Origin: an unidentified bacterial endosymbiont
GTDB taxonomy: Bacteria; Pseudomonadota; Gammaproteobacteria; Enterobacterales; Enterobacteriaceae
Reading direction: 5' to 3'
Assembly (NCBI RefSeq): GCF_918797525.1
Contig: NZ_OU963893.1
Span: forward strand, 4,340,001-4,404,000
Length of the DNA: 64,000 nt
Shown here: in pieces, positions 18,185 through 25,636 of the stretch
Layout: each line of letters starts with the position of its first letter
Position numbering within the stretch: position 1 is the stretch's first letter
The notes under the pieces: generated by a model
What the model was told of the DNA's origin: nothing
Database searches by the model: none
The model's input: only the letters and a program-made list of their open reading frames with translations
Program-made: the position numbers and the translations under genes

Positions 18185-18219
18185 ATGATAACCCCTTACA
18201 AATAAACCAAACGTAAACC
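18185..18219 (-). promoter_or_regulatory. PhoP box and mgtA promoter
   Basis: On the minus strand GGTTTA-CGTTT-GGTTTA is a perfect direct-repeat PhoP box (18203-18219). Twelve bases downstream lies TATCAT (18185-18190) as the -10, the canonical arrangement of PhoP-activated promoters without a good -35. Confidence 0.93.
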
Positions 18220-18296
18220 AGACTTTGCCCATAGCGGAATTACGCTAAAGCATTAGGCTCTATTGACCATTTTGTCGTTGTTACAGGGAATATAGC

Positions 18297-19244
18297 ATGC
18301 AGAACCGCCTTACGATTAAAGACATTGCGCGTTTAAGCGGTGTGGGGAAATCCACCGTGTCGCGGGTGCTGAATAACGAAAGCGGTGTCAGCGAACGCAC
18401 GCGGGAGCGCGTCGAGGCGGTGATGAATCAGCACGGTTTTTCCCCTTCCCGCTCCGCGCGAGCCATGCGCGGGCAGAGCGACAAAGTGGTGGCCATTATT
18501 GTCTCACGCCTGGATTCGCTCTCAGAGAACCTCGCCGTGCAGACCATGCTGCCCGCCTTCTACGCGCAAGGCTATGATCCGATCATGATGGAGAGCCAGT
18601 TCTCAGCGCAAATGGTGGAAGAGCACCTGGGTATGCTCCAGCGCCGCAACATCGACGGTGTGGTGCTGTTTGGTTTTACTGGCATCAAAGAAGAGATGCT
18701 CAAACCCTGGCAGCCCTCGCTGGTGCTGCTGGCGCGCGATGCCAGCGGTTTTGCCTCCGTCTGTTACGACGACAAAGGGGCAATTATTATCCTGATGCAA
18801 CGCCTGTACAATGACGGCCATCGCCACATTAGCTATCTGGGCGTGCCGCACGCCGACGTGACGACCGGCAAGCGACGTCATGAAGCCTACCTGGCGTTTT
18901 GTAAACAGCATAACCTGCCTGCCGTCGCCTCGCTGCCGGGCCTGGGGATGAAGCAGGGCTACGAGCAGGTCGCCAGCGTGCTCACCCCGCAGACCACCGC
19001 CCTGGTGTGCGCTACCGATACCCTGGCGCTGGGTGCAGGAAAATATCTGCAGGAGCAACGTATCGACGGCTTACAGGTCGCGAGCGTTGGCAACACGCCG
19101 CTGATGAAGTTCCTGCATCCGGAAATTATCACCGTCGATCCCGGCTACGCCGAGTCCGGCAGACAGGCTGCCGCTCAGTTGATCGAGCAGATCACCGGAC
19201 GTGCCGCGCCGCGCCAGATCGTGATCCCCGCCCACCTTTCATAA
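18297..19244 (+). CDS. treR: trehalose operon repressor
   Basis: A 315-residue LacI-family repressor. The N-terminal helix-turn-helix and hinge helix are clear (TIKDIARLSGVGKSTVSRVL, about 5-24). The periplasmic-binding-like effector domain follows. E. coli TreR is induced by trehalose 6-phosphate, while trehalose acts as anti-inducer. It is transcribed just upstream of treBC in the same direction and diverges from mgtA, as in E. coli. Confidence 0.96.
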   Translation: MQNRLTIKDIARLSGVGKSTVSRVLNNESGVSERTRERVEAVMNQHGFSPSRSARAMRGQSDKVVAIIVSRLDSLSENLAVQTMLPAFYAQGYDPIMMESQFSAQMVEEHLGMLQRRNIDGVVLFGFTGIKEEMLKPWQPSLVLLARDASGFASVCYDDKGAIIILMQRLYNDGHRHISYLGVPHADVTTGKRRHEAYLAFCKQHNLPAVASLPGLGMKQGYEQVASVLTPQTTALVCATDTLALGAGKYLQEQRIDGLQVASVGNTPLMKFLHPEIITVDPGYAESGRQAAAQLIEQITGRAAPRQIVIPAHLS

Positions 19245-19282
19245 ACTCGTTGAACGGTTTAATGTGATCTTCGCCCGATTTC

Positions 19283-19294
19283 GGGAACGTTCCC
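19283..19294. promoter_or_regulatory. TreR operator
   Basis: The perfect palindrome GGGAACGTTCCC lies 73 bp before treB, in the intergenic region with treR. LacI-family operators are palindromes with a central CG, and this is the only such site here. Confidence 0.75.
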
Positions 19295-19366
19295 ATTTCC
19301 GCTGTCACGCTGAAAGGGTAGGCTTACTGTCAGGTCATAACCCTATCAATCCAGTCATGAGGTTTC

Positions 19367-20788
19367 ATGATGAAAAAAGTCAAACAAGCTGATATCGATC
19401 GGTTGATCGTCCTGGTGGGCGGACGCGAAAATATCGCCACCGTCAGCCATTGCATCACTCGCCTGCGCTTTGTGCTTAACGATCCGGCCAAAGCCGACCC
19501 GAAAGCCATTGAAGAACTGAAAATGGTGAAAGGCTGCTTCACTAACGCCGGCCAGTTCCAGGTTGTTATTGGTCCCGAAGTGGGCGATTACTATCAGGCT
19601 CTGCTGGCGACGACCGGGCACTCTTCTGCCGATAAAGAACAGGCGAAGAAAGCCGCGCGCCAGAACATGAAATGGCATGAGCAGTTGATCTCCCACTTTG
19701 CCGAGATCTTCTTCCCGCTGCTGCCCGCGCTGATAAGCGGCGGCCTGATCTTAGGCTTCCGTAACGTCATCGGTGATGTGCCGATGAGCGACGGTGAAAC
19801 GCTGGCGCAGATGTATCCCGCCCTGCAAAGCATTTACGATTTCCTGTGGCTGATTGGCGAAGCGATCTTCTTCTATCTGCCGGTCGGAATTTGCTGGTCG
19901 GCGGTACGCAAAATGGGCGGTACGCCGATTCTGGGTATTGTACTGGGCATCACGCTGGTCTCTCCGCAGTTAATGAACGCTTACTTACTGGGTCAACAGG
20001 TCCCGGACGTATGGAACTTTGGCCTGTTTACCATCGCTAAGGTGGGCTATCAGGCGCAGGTTATCCCCGCGCTGCTGGCCGGTCTGGCGCTGGGCTTTAT
20101 TGAGACTCGCCTCAAACGCATCGTGCCGGATTACCTTTATCTGGTGGTCGTACCGGTCTGCTCGCTGATCCTTGCCGTCTTCCTTGCCCATGCGTTGATC
20201 GGCCCGTTTGGCCGCATGATCGGCGACGGCGTGGCCTTTGCGGTGCGTCACCTGATGACCGGCAGCTTCGCACCGGTTGGCGCTGCCCTGTTTGGCTTCC
20301 TGTATGCACCGCTGGTCATTACCGGCGTACACCAGACCACCCTGGCGATAGATATGCAGATGATTCAAAGCCTCGGCGGTACGCCGGTGTGGCCCGTCAT
20401 CGCGCTGTCTAACATCGCCCAGGCGTCTGCGGTGACCGGGATAATCCTGGTTAGCCGCAAGCATAACGAGCGTGAAATTTCCGTTCCGGCGGCCATCTCC
20501 GCCTACCTTGGCGTCACCGAACCGGCGATGTACGGCATCAACCTGAAATACCGCTTCCCGATGCTCTGCGCGATGGTTGGCTCCGGCCTGGCGGGCCTGG
20601 TCTGCGGTCTGTACGGGGTGATGGCGAACGGCATCGGCGTTGGCGGCTTGCCGGGGATCCTCTCCATTCAGCCCGCGTTCTGGCAGGTGTTTTCCCTGGC
20701 GATGGCCATCGCGATTATCGTGCCGATGGCGCTCACCACCGTGGTGTACCAGCGTAAGTTTCGTCAGGGCACGCTGCAGATTGTTTAA
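19367..20788 (+). CDS. treB: trehalose-specific PTS enzyme IIBC
   Basis: A 473-residue inner membrane permease that imports trehalose and releases trehalose 6-phosphate in the cytoplasm. The EIIB domain (about 1-85) has the phosphorylated Cys29 in VSHCITRLRF. The EIIC domain has about ten membrane segments and the substrate-binding GVHQTTLAID region (about 322-331). It lacks its own EIIA; in E. coli the glucose EIIA (Crr) serves it. treC follows after 50 bases. Confidence 0.97.
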   Translation: MMKKVKQADIDRLIVLVGGRENIATVSHCITRLRFVLNDPAKADPKAIEELKMVKGCFTNAGQFQVVIGPEVGDYYQALLATTGHSSADKEQAKKAARQNMKWHEQLISHFAEIFFPLLPALISGGLILGFRNVIGDVPMSDGETLAQMYPALQSIYDFLWLIGEAIFFYLPVGICWSAVRKMGGTPILGIVLGITLVSPQLMNAYLLGQQVPDVWNFGLFTIAKVGYQAQVIPALLAGLALGFIETRLKRIVPDYLYLVVVPVCSLILAVFLAHALIGPFGRMIGDGVAFAVRHLMTGSFAPVGAALFGFLYAPLVITGVHQTTLAIDMQMIQSLGGTPVWPVIALSNIAQASAVTGIILVSRKHNEREISVPAAISAYLGVTEPAMYGINLKYRFPMLCAMVGSGLAGLVCGLYGVMANGIGVGGLPGILSIQPAFWQVFSLAMAIAIIVPMALTTVVYQRKFRQGTLQIV

Positions 20789-20838
20789 CTTCTCCTTTGG
20801 GGCGCAATTGCGCCCCTTCGCATTTGCAGGAACACACT

Positions 20839-22494
20839 ATGAATAACCTTCCTCACTGGTGGCAAAACGGCGTTATTTATCAGATTTACCCGAAGAGTTT
20901 CCAGGACACGACCGGGCGTGGTACCGGCGATTTACGCGGCGTGACGCAGCGCCTGGATTATCTCCACACCCTCGGCATTGACGCCATCTGGCTGACGCCG
21001 TTTTACATCTCCCCGCAGGTCGATAACGGTTACGACGTGGCGAATTACACCGCCATCGATCCGGCCTACGGCACGCTGGATGATTTTGACGAGCTGGTCG
21101 CCGAAGCGCATGCCCGGGGCATCCGCATTGTGCTGGATATGGTCCTCAACCATACCTCGACCCAGCATGCCTGGTTCCGCGAATCCCTGAATAAAGAGAG
21201 TCCGTACCGTCAGTTTTACATCTGGCGCGACGGCACGCCTGAGCAATTGCCTAACAACTGGCGCTCTAAATTTGGCGGCAACGCCTGGCGCTGGCACGCC
21301 GAGAGCGAGCAGTATTATCTGCATCTGTTCGCTCCGGAGCAGGCCGATCTCAACTGGGAGAACCCGCAGGTGCGTGCCGAGCTAAAAAAGGTATGCGAGT
21401 TTTGGGCCGATCGTGGCGTCGACGGGTTACGTCTTGATGTGATTAACCTGATTTCGAAAGATCAGGATTTCCCGGATGACTTCGTGGGCGATGGCCGCCG
21501 CTTCTACACCGACGGGCCGCGGGTTCATGAATATCTCCAGGAGATGAGCCGCGACGTCTTCACCCCGCGCAAGCTGATGACGGTGGGCGAAATGTCCTCA
21601 ACGTCGCTGGAAAACTGCCAGCAATACGCTTCGCTGGACGGCAATGAACTGTCGATGACCTTTAACTTCCACCACCTGAAGGTGGATTATCCTGGCGGCG
21701 AAAAATGGACGCAGGCAAAGCCAGACTATGTGGCGCTGAAAACCCTCTTCAGCCACTGGCAGCAGGGAATGCACAACAAAGCGTGGAATGCGCTGTTCTG
21801 GTGTAACCACGACCAGCCGCGCATCGTCTCCCGCTTTGGCGACGAAGGAGAACATCGTGTGCCAGCGGCGAAGATGCTTGGCATGGTGCTGCACGGGATG
21901 CAGGGCACGCCGTACATTTATCAGGGTGAAGAGATTGGCATGACCAACCCGCACTTCAGCCGTATCACCGATTACCGCGACGTAGAGAGCCTGAATATGT
22001 TCGCCGAACTGCGGGCCAACGGCCGCGATCCGGATGAATTACTGGCGATCCTGGCGAGTAAATCGCGCGATAACAGCCGTACGCCGATGCAGTGGGATGC
22101 TTCACATAATGCAGGCTTTAGCGGGGGAGAGCCCTGGATTGGCGTCTGCGACAACTACGAATCGGTCAACGCCCGGGCGGCTCTGGAGGATGCGGATTCG
22201 GTGTTCTACACCTATCAATCATTGATTCGGCTGCGTAAAACCCTGCCAGTGCTGACGTGGGGGGACTATGAAGATTTGCTTCCGAAACACCCGTATCTAT
22301 GGTGCTACCGTCGCCGGTGGCAAGGGCAGACGCTGGTTGTGGTGGCGAACCTCAGCCGCGAGCGCCAGCAGTGGCAACCGGACCCGGTACAGGGAACATG
22401 GCGGGTAGCCCTTAGCAACTATGAGGATGTTCCCTCTCGCCCGGTTACGCGGCAATTGCGTCCTTTTGAAGCCATCTGGTGGACGCAGGAATAA
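20839..22494 (+). CDS. treC: trehalose-6-phosphate hydrolase
   Basis: A 551-residue GH13 enzyme that splits trehalose 6-phosphate to glucose and glucose 6-phosphate. GH13 signatures: DMVLNHTS, GLRLDVIN (nucleophile Asp), VGEMSS (acid-base Glu) and NHDQPR (third Asp). The start at 20839 gives the conserved MNNLPHWWQNGVIYQIYP opening; an in-frame ATG at 20797 lies directly after treB and would add 14 unrelated residues. It is the last gene of the operon before a strong terminator. Confidence 0.97.
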   Translation: MNNLPHWWQNGVIYQIYPKSFQDTTGRGTGDLRGVTQRLDYLHTLGIDAIWLTPFYISPQVDNGYDVANYTAIDPAYGTLDDFDELVAEAHARGIRIVLDMVLNHTSTQHAWFRESLNKESPYRQFYIWRDGTPEQLPNNWRSKFGGNAWRWHAESEQYYLHLFAPEQADLNWENPQVRAELKKVCEFWADRGVDGLRLDVINLISKDQDFPDDFVGDGRRFYTDGPRVHEYLQEMSRDVFTPRKLMTVGEMSSTSLENCQQYASLDGNELSMTFNFHHLKVDYPGGEKWTQAKPDYVALKTLFSHWQQGMHNKAWNALFWCNHDQPRIVSRFGDEGEHRVPAAKMLGMVLHGMQGTPYIYQGEEIGMTNPHFSRITDYRDVESLNMFAELRANGRDPDELLAILASKSRDNSRTPMQWDASHNAGFSGGEPWIGVCDNYESVNARAALEDADSVFYTYQSLIRLRKTLPVLTWGDYEDLLPKHPYLWCYRRRWQGQTLVVVANLSRERQQWQPDPVQGTWRVALSNYEDVPSRPVTRQLRPFEAIWWTQE

Positions 22495-22501
22495 ACATCA
22501 G

Positions 22502-22530
22502 GAGATACAGCATGCTGTATCTCTTTTTTT
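22502..22530 (+). terminator. treBC terminator
   Basis: GAGATACAG-CATG-CTGTATCTC (perfect inverted repeat) followed by TTTTTTT, 7 bases after the treC stop. Confidence 0.92.
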
Positions 22531-22533
22531 ATG

Positions 22534-22550
22534 TTTAGCGATACGCTAAA
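22534..22550. promoter_or_regulatory. operator-like palindrome upstream of the porin
   Basis: TTTAGCG-ATA-CGCTAAA is a perfect 7-bp inverted repeat, 78 bp before the porin start. Its core GCGATACGC is the reverse complement of the GCGTATCGC found upstream of the PTS operon at 24127-24135, which suggests a common regulator. Confidence 0.6.
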
Positions 22551-22628
22551 TGTACGACGATAAGTTTTACATCATAACGTGCCAAAATAAAAATAGTCCT
22601 GCCAATTAAATAACCTCGACAGGACATT

Positions 22629-23375
22629 ATGAAAAAGAAAATTATTAAAGCAACGTGTATCAGCGCAATATTATTAAGCACACAGGGATGGTGCGGAAAA
22701 TCGTCCGTCGACCTGCGCTTTGGTCACAATACGCGCTCAGACGTCAATGATTCACGTATTAAAGTCATGCATCAGGCGGATAACGGTTTTTACTTCTCCG
22801 TTGAAGCCGCACAAAACCACAACGATACCTTTTTTGGTGATACCGATCGCTATAATTCTGACGACAAGGGGTTAACTGAGGCGGCGCAGGAAATCGAAAC
22901 ACGCTGGCGCTTCGCTCTGGGCAATGGGTTCGCCATTGCGCCGGGCATGGTGACGGTATTCACCGCCAGTAATACCCATTATCGCCCCTTCATTCAGGGC
23001 TGGAAAGCGTTTGATAACGGTCTGAACCTCTCCGCACGTTATCGTTATAATACCGTCAATGATGCGCACAGCGACAAAGAATTAGACGACAGCGGGTATA
23101 CCCGCCGCCAGTCACACCAGTTCGACATTTGGTTCGCTTATAACATTGGCAAATTCGGTATGTCCTACAACCCACGCTTTCGCTGGCAGGATAATGTCGA
23201 TCAGGGAACCGGGGATGACACCTACTGGGAGCATACCGTCGCGTTCAATTACAGCCTCGACGACGGCTGGACGCCTTACGTTGAACTGGTTTCACTGGAC
23301 AAAACCTATATCAATAATGCCGGCAACCATGAAAATGATTATGCCGTACGCCTGGGGATAGTGAAGCAACTTTGA
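22629..23375 (+). CDS. KdgM-family outer membrane channel
   Basis: A 248-residue protein with a signal peptide (about residues 1-22, MKKKIIKATCISAILLS...). The rest has alternating hydrophobic beta strands with aromatic girdles and ends in VRLGIVKQL. It fits the 12-stranded monomeric KdgM/NanC porins that let acidic oligosaccharides pass the outer membrane. It stands alone after the trehalose terminator and converges with the RpiR regulator 8 bp away. The shared operator motif ties it to the PTS/mannosidase operon, so it probably brings that operon's substrate, perhaps a charged alpha-mannoside, into the periplasm. Confidence 0.82.
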   Translation: MKKKIIKATCISAILLSTQGWCGKSSVDLRFGHNTRSDVNDSRIKVMHQADNGFYFSVEAAQNHNDTFFGDTDRYNSDDKGLTEAAQEIETRWRFALGNGFAIAPGMVTVFTASNTHYRPFIQGWKAFDNGLNLSARYRYNTVNDAHSDKELDDSGYTRRQSHQFDIWFAYNIGKFGMSYNPRFRWQDNVDQGTGDDTYWEHTVAFNYSLDDGWTPYVELVSLDKTYINNAGNHENDYAVRLGIVKQL

Positions 23376-23383
23376 CGGCCTGA

Positions 23384-24043
23384 CTACACCGTATCGTGCT
23401 GCAGTAGCCTGCAGCCGATACGGTCCACGGCGCTTAACAGTTCAAGCTGCCCCTCCCGCTGATACAATGATACTGCGTTAATGTCGATCAATAACGGCCA
23501 GCATAGCGTTGAGATCGCAGCCAGCGTCGATCCCTCACGGGTAATCGCAATAATCTTTAACCCTTTGCACAGCGCGTTACGCGCCATTTCAATCAGCGAC
23601 TGCGTCTCCCCGGATTTACTGATCAACACCAACGTCCCTTTCGTTACCCGTGTCAACTGGTGCATATCATTCAGAACAAGATGCGGCAGGCTCGCCAGGG
23701 ATAAAAAACGCGACAGATAGTTGAGGCTGGTAAGCGAGGCGCCCCGTGCGTAAAGGAAGATATGGCTGGAATGGGTTAGCAGCCTGGACACCTCCGCCAC
23801 AATAGCGTCCGCCTGCGGCACAACGCCAGGCTCTGCAAGCGCAGAGGTAGAATGATCGAGCAAAAAACGATACCGAAGCTCGGTATAACTTTTATAGCCC
23901 ATTTTTTTACACACACGGTTAACAGATGTTGTCCTCGTAAAGGTATCACGAGCAATCTCTTTTGCCGATATATTAGAAATATTAGGCGCATGATGCTGAA
24001 TGTATTCAAATATCAAACGCTCACTTCCCTGAAATGAGTTCAT
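23384..24043 (-). CDS. MurR/RpiR-family transcriptional regulator
   Basis: A 219-residue regulator. The N-terminal HTH_6-type domain (about 1-70) includes ISAKEIARDTFTRTTSVNRVCKKMGY, and the SIS sugar-phosphate isomerase fold follows (about 75-210) with LISKSGETQS, the phosphosugar-binding serine loop. It is slightly shorter than the usual 280 residues. It is divergent from the PTS EIIBC gene across a 179-bp intergenic region that holds a palindromic candidate site. The likely effector is the phosphorylated sugar made by the PTS. By comparison, the E. coli mng locus uses a GntR-type regulator, MngR. Confidence 0.88.
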   Translation of the reverse strand: MNSFQGSERLIFEYIQHHAPNISNISAKEIARDTFTRTTSVNRVCKKMGYKSYTELRYRFLLDHSTSALAEPGVVPQADAIVAEVSRLLTHSSHIFLYARGASLTSLNYLSRFLSLASLPHLVLNDMHQLTRVTKGTLVLISKSGETQSLIEMARNALCKGLKIIAITREGSTLAAISTLCWPLLIDINAVSLYQREGQLELLSAVDRIGCRLLQHDTV

Positions 24044-24126
24044 ATATTACGCCCCGAGTAATCCAGAGATGATATTAACACCGAAGAAAAATAGTCTCTG
24101 GAAGGCGCTTCACAAATTGCATTTCC

Positions 24127-24141
24127 GCGTATCGCAATACG
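24127..24141. promoter_or_regulatory. candidate RpiR operator upstream of PTS operon
   Basis: GCGTATCGCAATACG contains the inverted repeat CGTAT-CGCA-ATACG. Its first nine bases are shared, in reverse complement, with the palindrome before the porin gene. It lies upstream of a candidate promoter for the PTS operon. Confidence 0.55.
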
Positions 24142-24160
24142 TAATTAGTATTAGCAAACA

Positions 24161-24190
24161 TTAAAAACGATGTTGGTTTCTCTTTATACT
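24161..24190 (+). promoter_or_regulatory. candidate promoter of the PTS/mannosidase operon
   Basis: TTAAAA (24161-24166), 18-bp spacer and TATACT (24185-24190), 33 bp before the EIIBC start. The -35 is weak, as expected of a regulated promoter. Confidence 0.45.
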
Positions 24191-24222
24191 TTCCCTGTTT
24201 TCACATTCAGGGAATTATTACA

Positions 24223-25626
24223 ATGACGAAACAAAAAATTGTCGCGGTTACGGCCTGCCCGACGGGCATCGCCCACACCTTTATGGCGGCGAATAAAATT
24301 ATTGCATGGGCTAAAGCGCATAACATTGAGGTCAAGGTCGAAACGCAGGGCAGCGACGGCGTTAAAAACCGCTTAACGAAACAGGATATCGCCTCCGCCA
24401 CGGCCGTTATTCTGGCAACCGATGTTCCCATTCAGGATGCTGAGCGTTTCGAAAAAATTCCCCACCTGCAGACCCGCACGCAGGAGCTGATCAAGTATAC
24501 CGATCGCTATCTGTGTCAGGCGCTGGCAATGGAAAAAAACGTCACCTCCCTTGCACGAGCAGACGAAGACGATCTCCAGCGTTCTGCTTACCAGATTTTT
24601 ATCGGCCATATCATGGCGGCCATTAGCTATATGTTACCGGTCGTGGTTATGGGTGGGCTGATGATGGCGACGGCCAAAATTACCGGGCAGTTTATTAACA
24701 TCGAACATTCGCCATTCAGCGTGCTGGATAAAGTAGGCTTGATGACCATCAAGTTCATGTATCCGATTTTCGCTATGTATCTGGCGTTTTCCATTGCCGG
24801 TAAACCGGCGCTGATCCCCGGGCTTATCGGCGGCATCATGTCTGACGAAGTCTACAAACGCTTCTTTGATATCGAAGGCTTTATGCCGTCCGGCTTTTTC
24901 GGCGCCATTGGCATTGGCTTTTTTGTGGGCTATCTGGTGCGCTGGCTCAATGATTCTTTGCATGTCCGCCAGCAGCTCACCACCATTAAAACGATGCTGG
25001 TTGTGCCGCTTATCACCGGCATTACGCTGGTGATGGTCATGGAATATTTGATTAACCCAATTTTTGGCTCGCTTAACCAGCTGATGGTGGTCTTTTTTAC
25101 CTCGGCAGGTGACACCGGCCGCGGATTCTATTCAGCGATGATTGCTGCAGGCACCGCCTTCGACTTGGGCGGTCCGGTCAACAAGGCGGCAGGCTCTGTC
25201 GCGCTCGGCCTGAATGGCATTAGCGAGACCTTCGACTTAACCGCCCGTGAACTCTCCATCGTGATCCCCTCCATTGGCGTCGGCTTTGCCGCATTCCTCA
25301 ACGGACGCTTCGGTCTACCGGACGTCTTCAGCCGGGAAGAGAAAACCGTGGGCAGCACCTCGTTATTGCTGGGCGTTATCGGGATCTCTGAAGGCGCTAT
25401 CCCGTTTATCCTGAAAAACCCACGCCTGATCCCGGTGTTTATGACCGGCGCCGTCGTCGGCTCGCTGGTCGCCATTGCGCTTGATGTAAAACAAACGTTG
25501 CCTCTGCCAGCCATCTGGGGCTGGCCCCTGGCCACCAATGTCGCTGGCTACCTGGCGAGCGTCTTTATGGGCGCGCTGATATGTGCCCTGGGCATGCTCT
25601 ATGTCAGCACCAAAAACGCCAGATGA
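24223..25626 (+). CDS. fructose-type PTS enzyme IIBC
   Basis: A 467-residue sugar permease of the fructose/mannosyl-glycerate PTS family. The EIIB domain (about 1-105) has the phosphocysteine Cys12 in VTACPTGIAHTFMAA. The EIIC domain (about 125-465) has about nine membrane segments. It imports and phosphorylates its sugar. The enzyme is split compared with E. coli MngA, where EIIA, EIIB and EIIC are fused; here EIIA is encoded separately two genes downstream. The next gene encodes a GH38 mannosidase, so the substrate is inferred to be an alpha-mannoside such as 2-O-alpha-mannosyl-D-glycerate. Confidence 0.93.
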   Translation: MTKQKIVAVTACPTGIAHTFMAANKIIAWAKAHNIEVKVETQGSDGVKNRLTKQDIASATAVILATDVPIQDAERFEKIPHLQTRTQELIKYTDRYLCQALAMEKNVTSLARADEDDLQRSAYQIFIGHIMAAISYMLPVVVMGGLMMATAKITGQFINIEHSPFSVLDKVGLMTIKFMYPIFAMYLAFSIAGKPALIPGLIGGIMSDEVYKRFFDIEGFMPSGFFGAIGIGFFVGYLVRWLNDSLHVRQQLTTIKTMLVVPLITGITLVMVMEYLINPIFGSLNQLMVVFFTSAGDTGRGFYSAMIAAGTAFDLGGPVNKAAGSVALGLNGISETFDLTARELSIVIPSIGVGFAAFLNGRFGLPDVFSREEKTVGSTSLLLGVIGISEGAIPFILKNPRLIPVFMTGAVVGSLVAIALDVKQTLPLPAIWGWPLATNVAGYLASVFMGALICALGMLYVSTKNAR

Positions 25627-25636
25627 GGGAAGCAGC

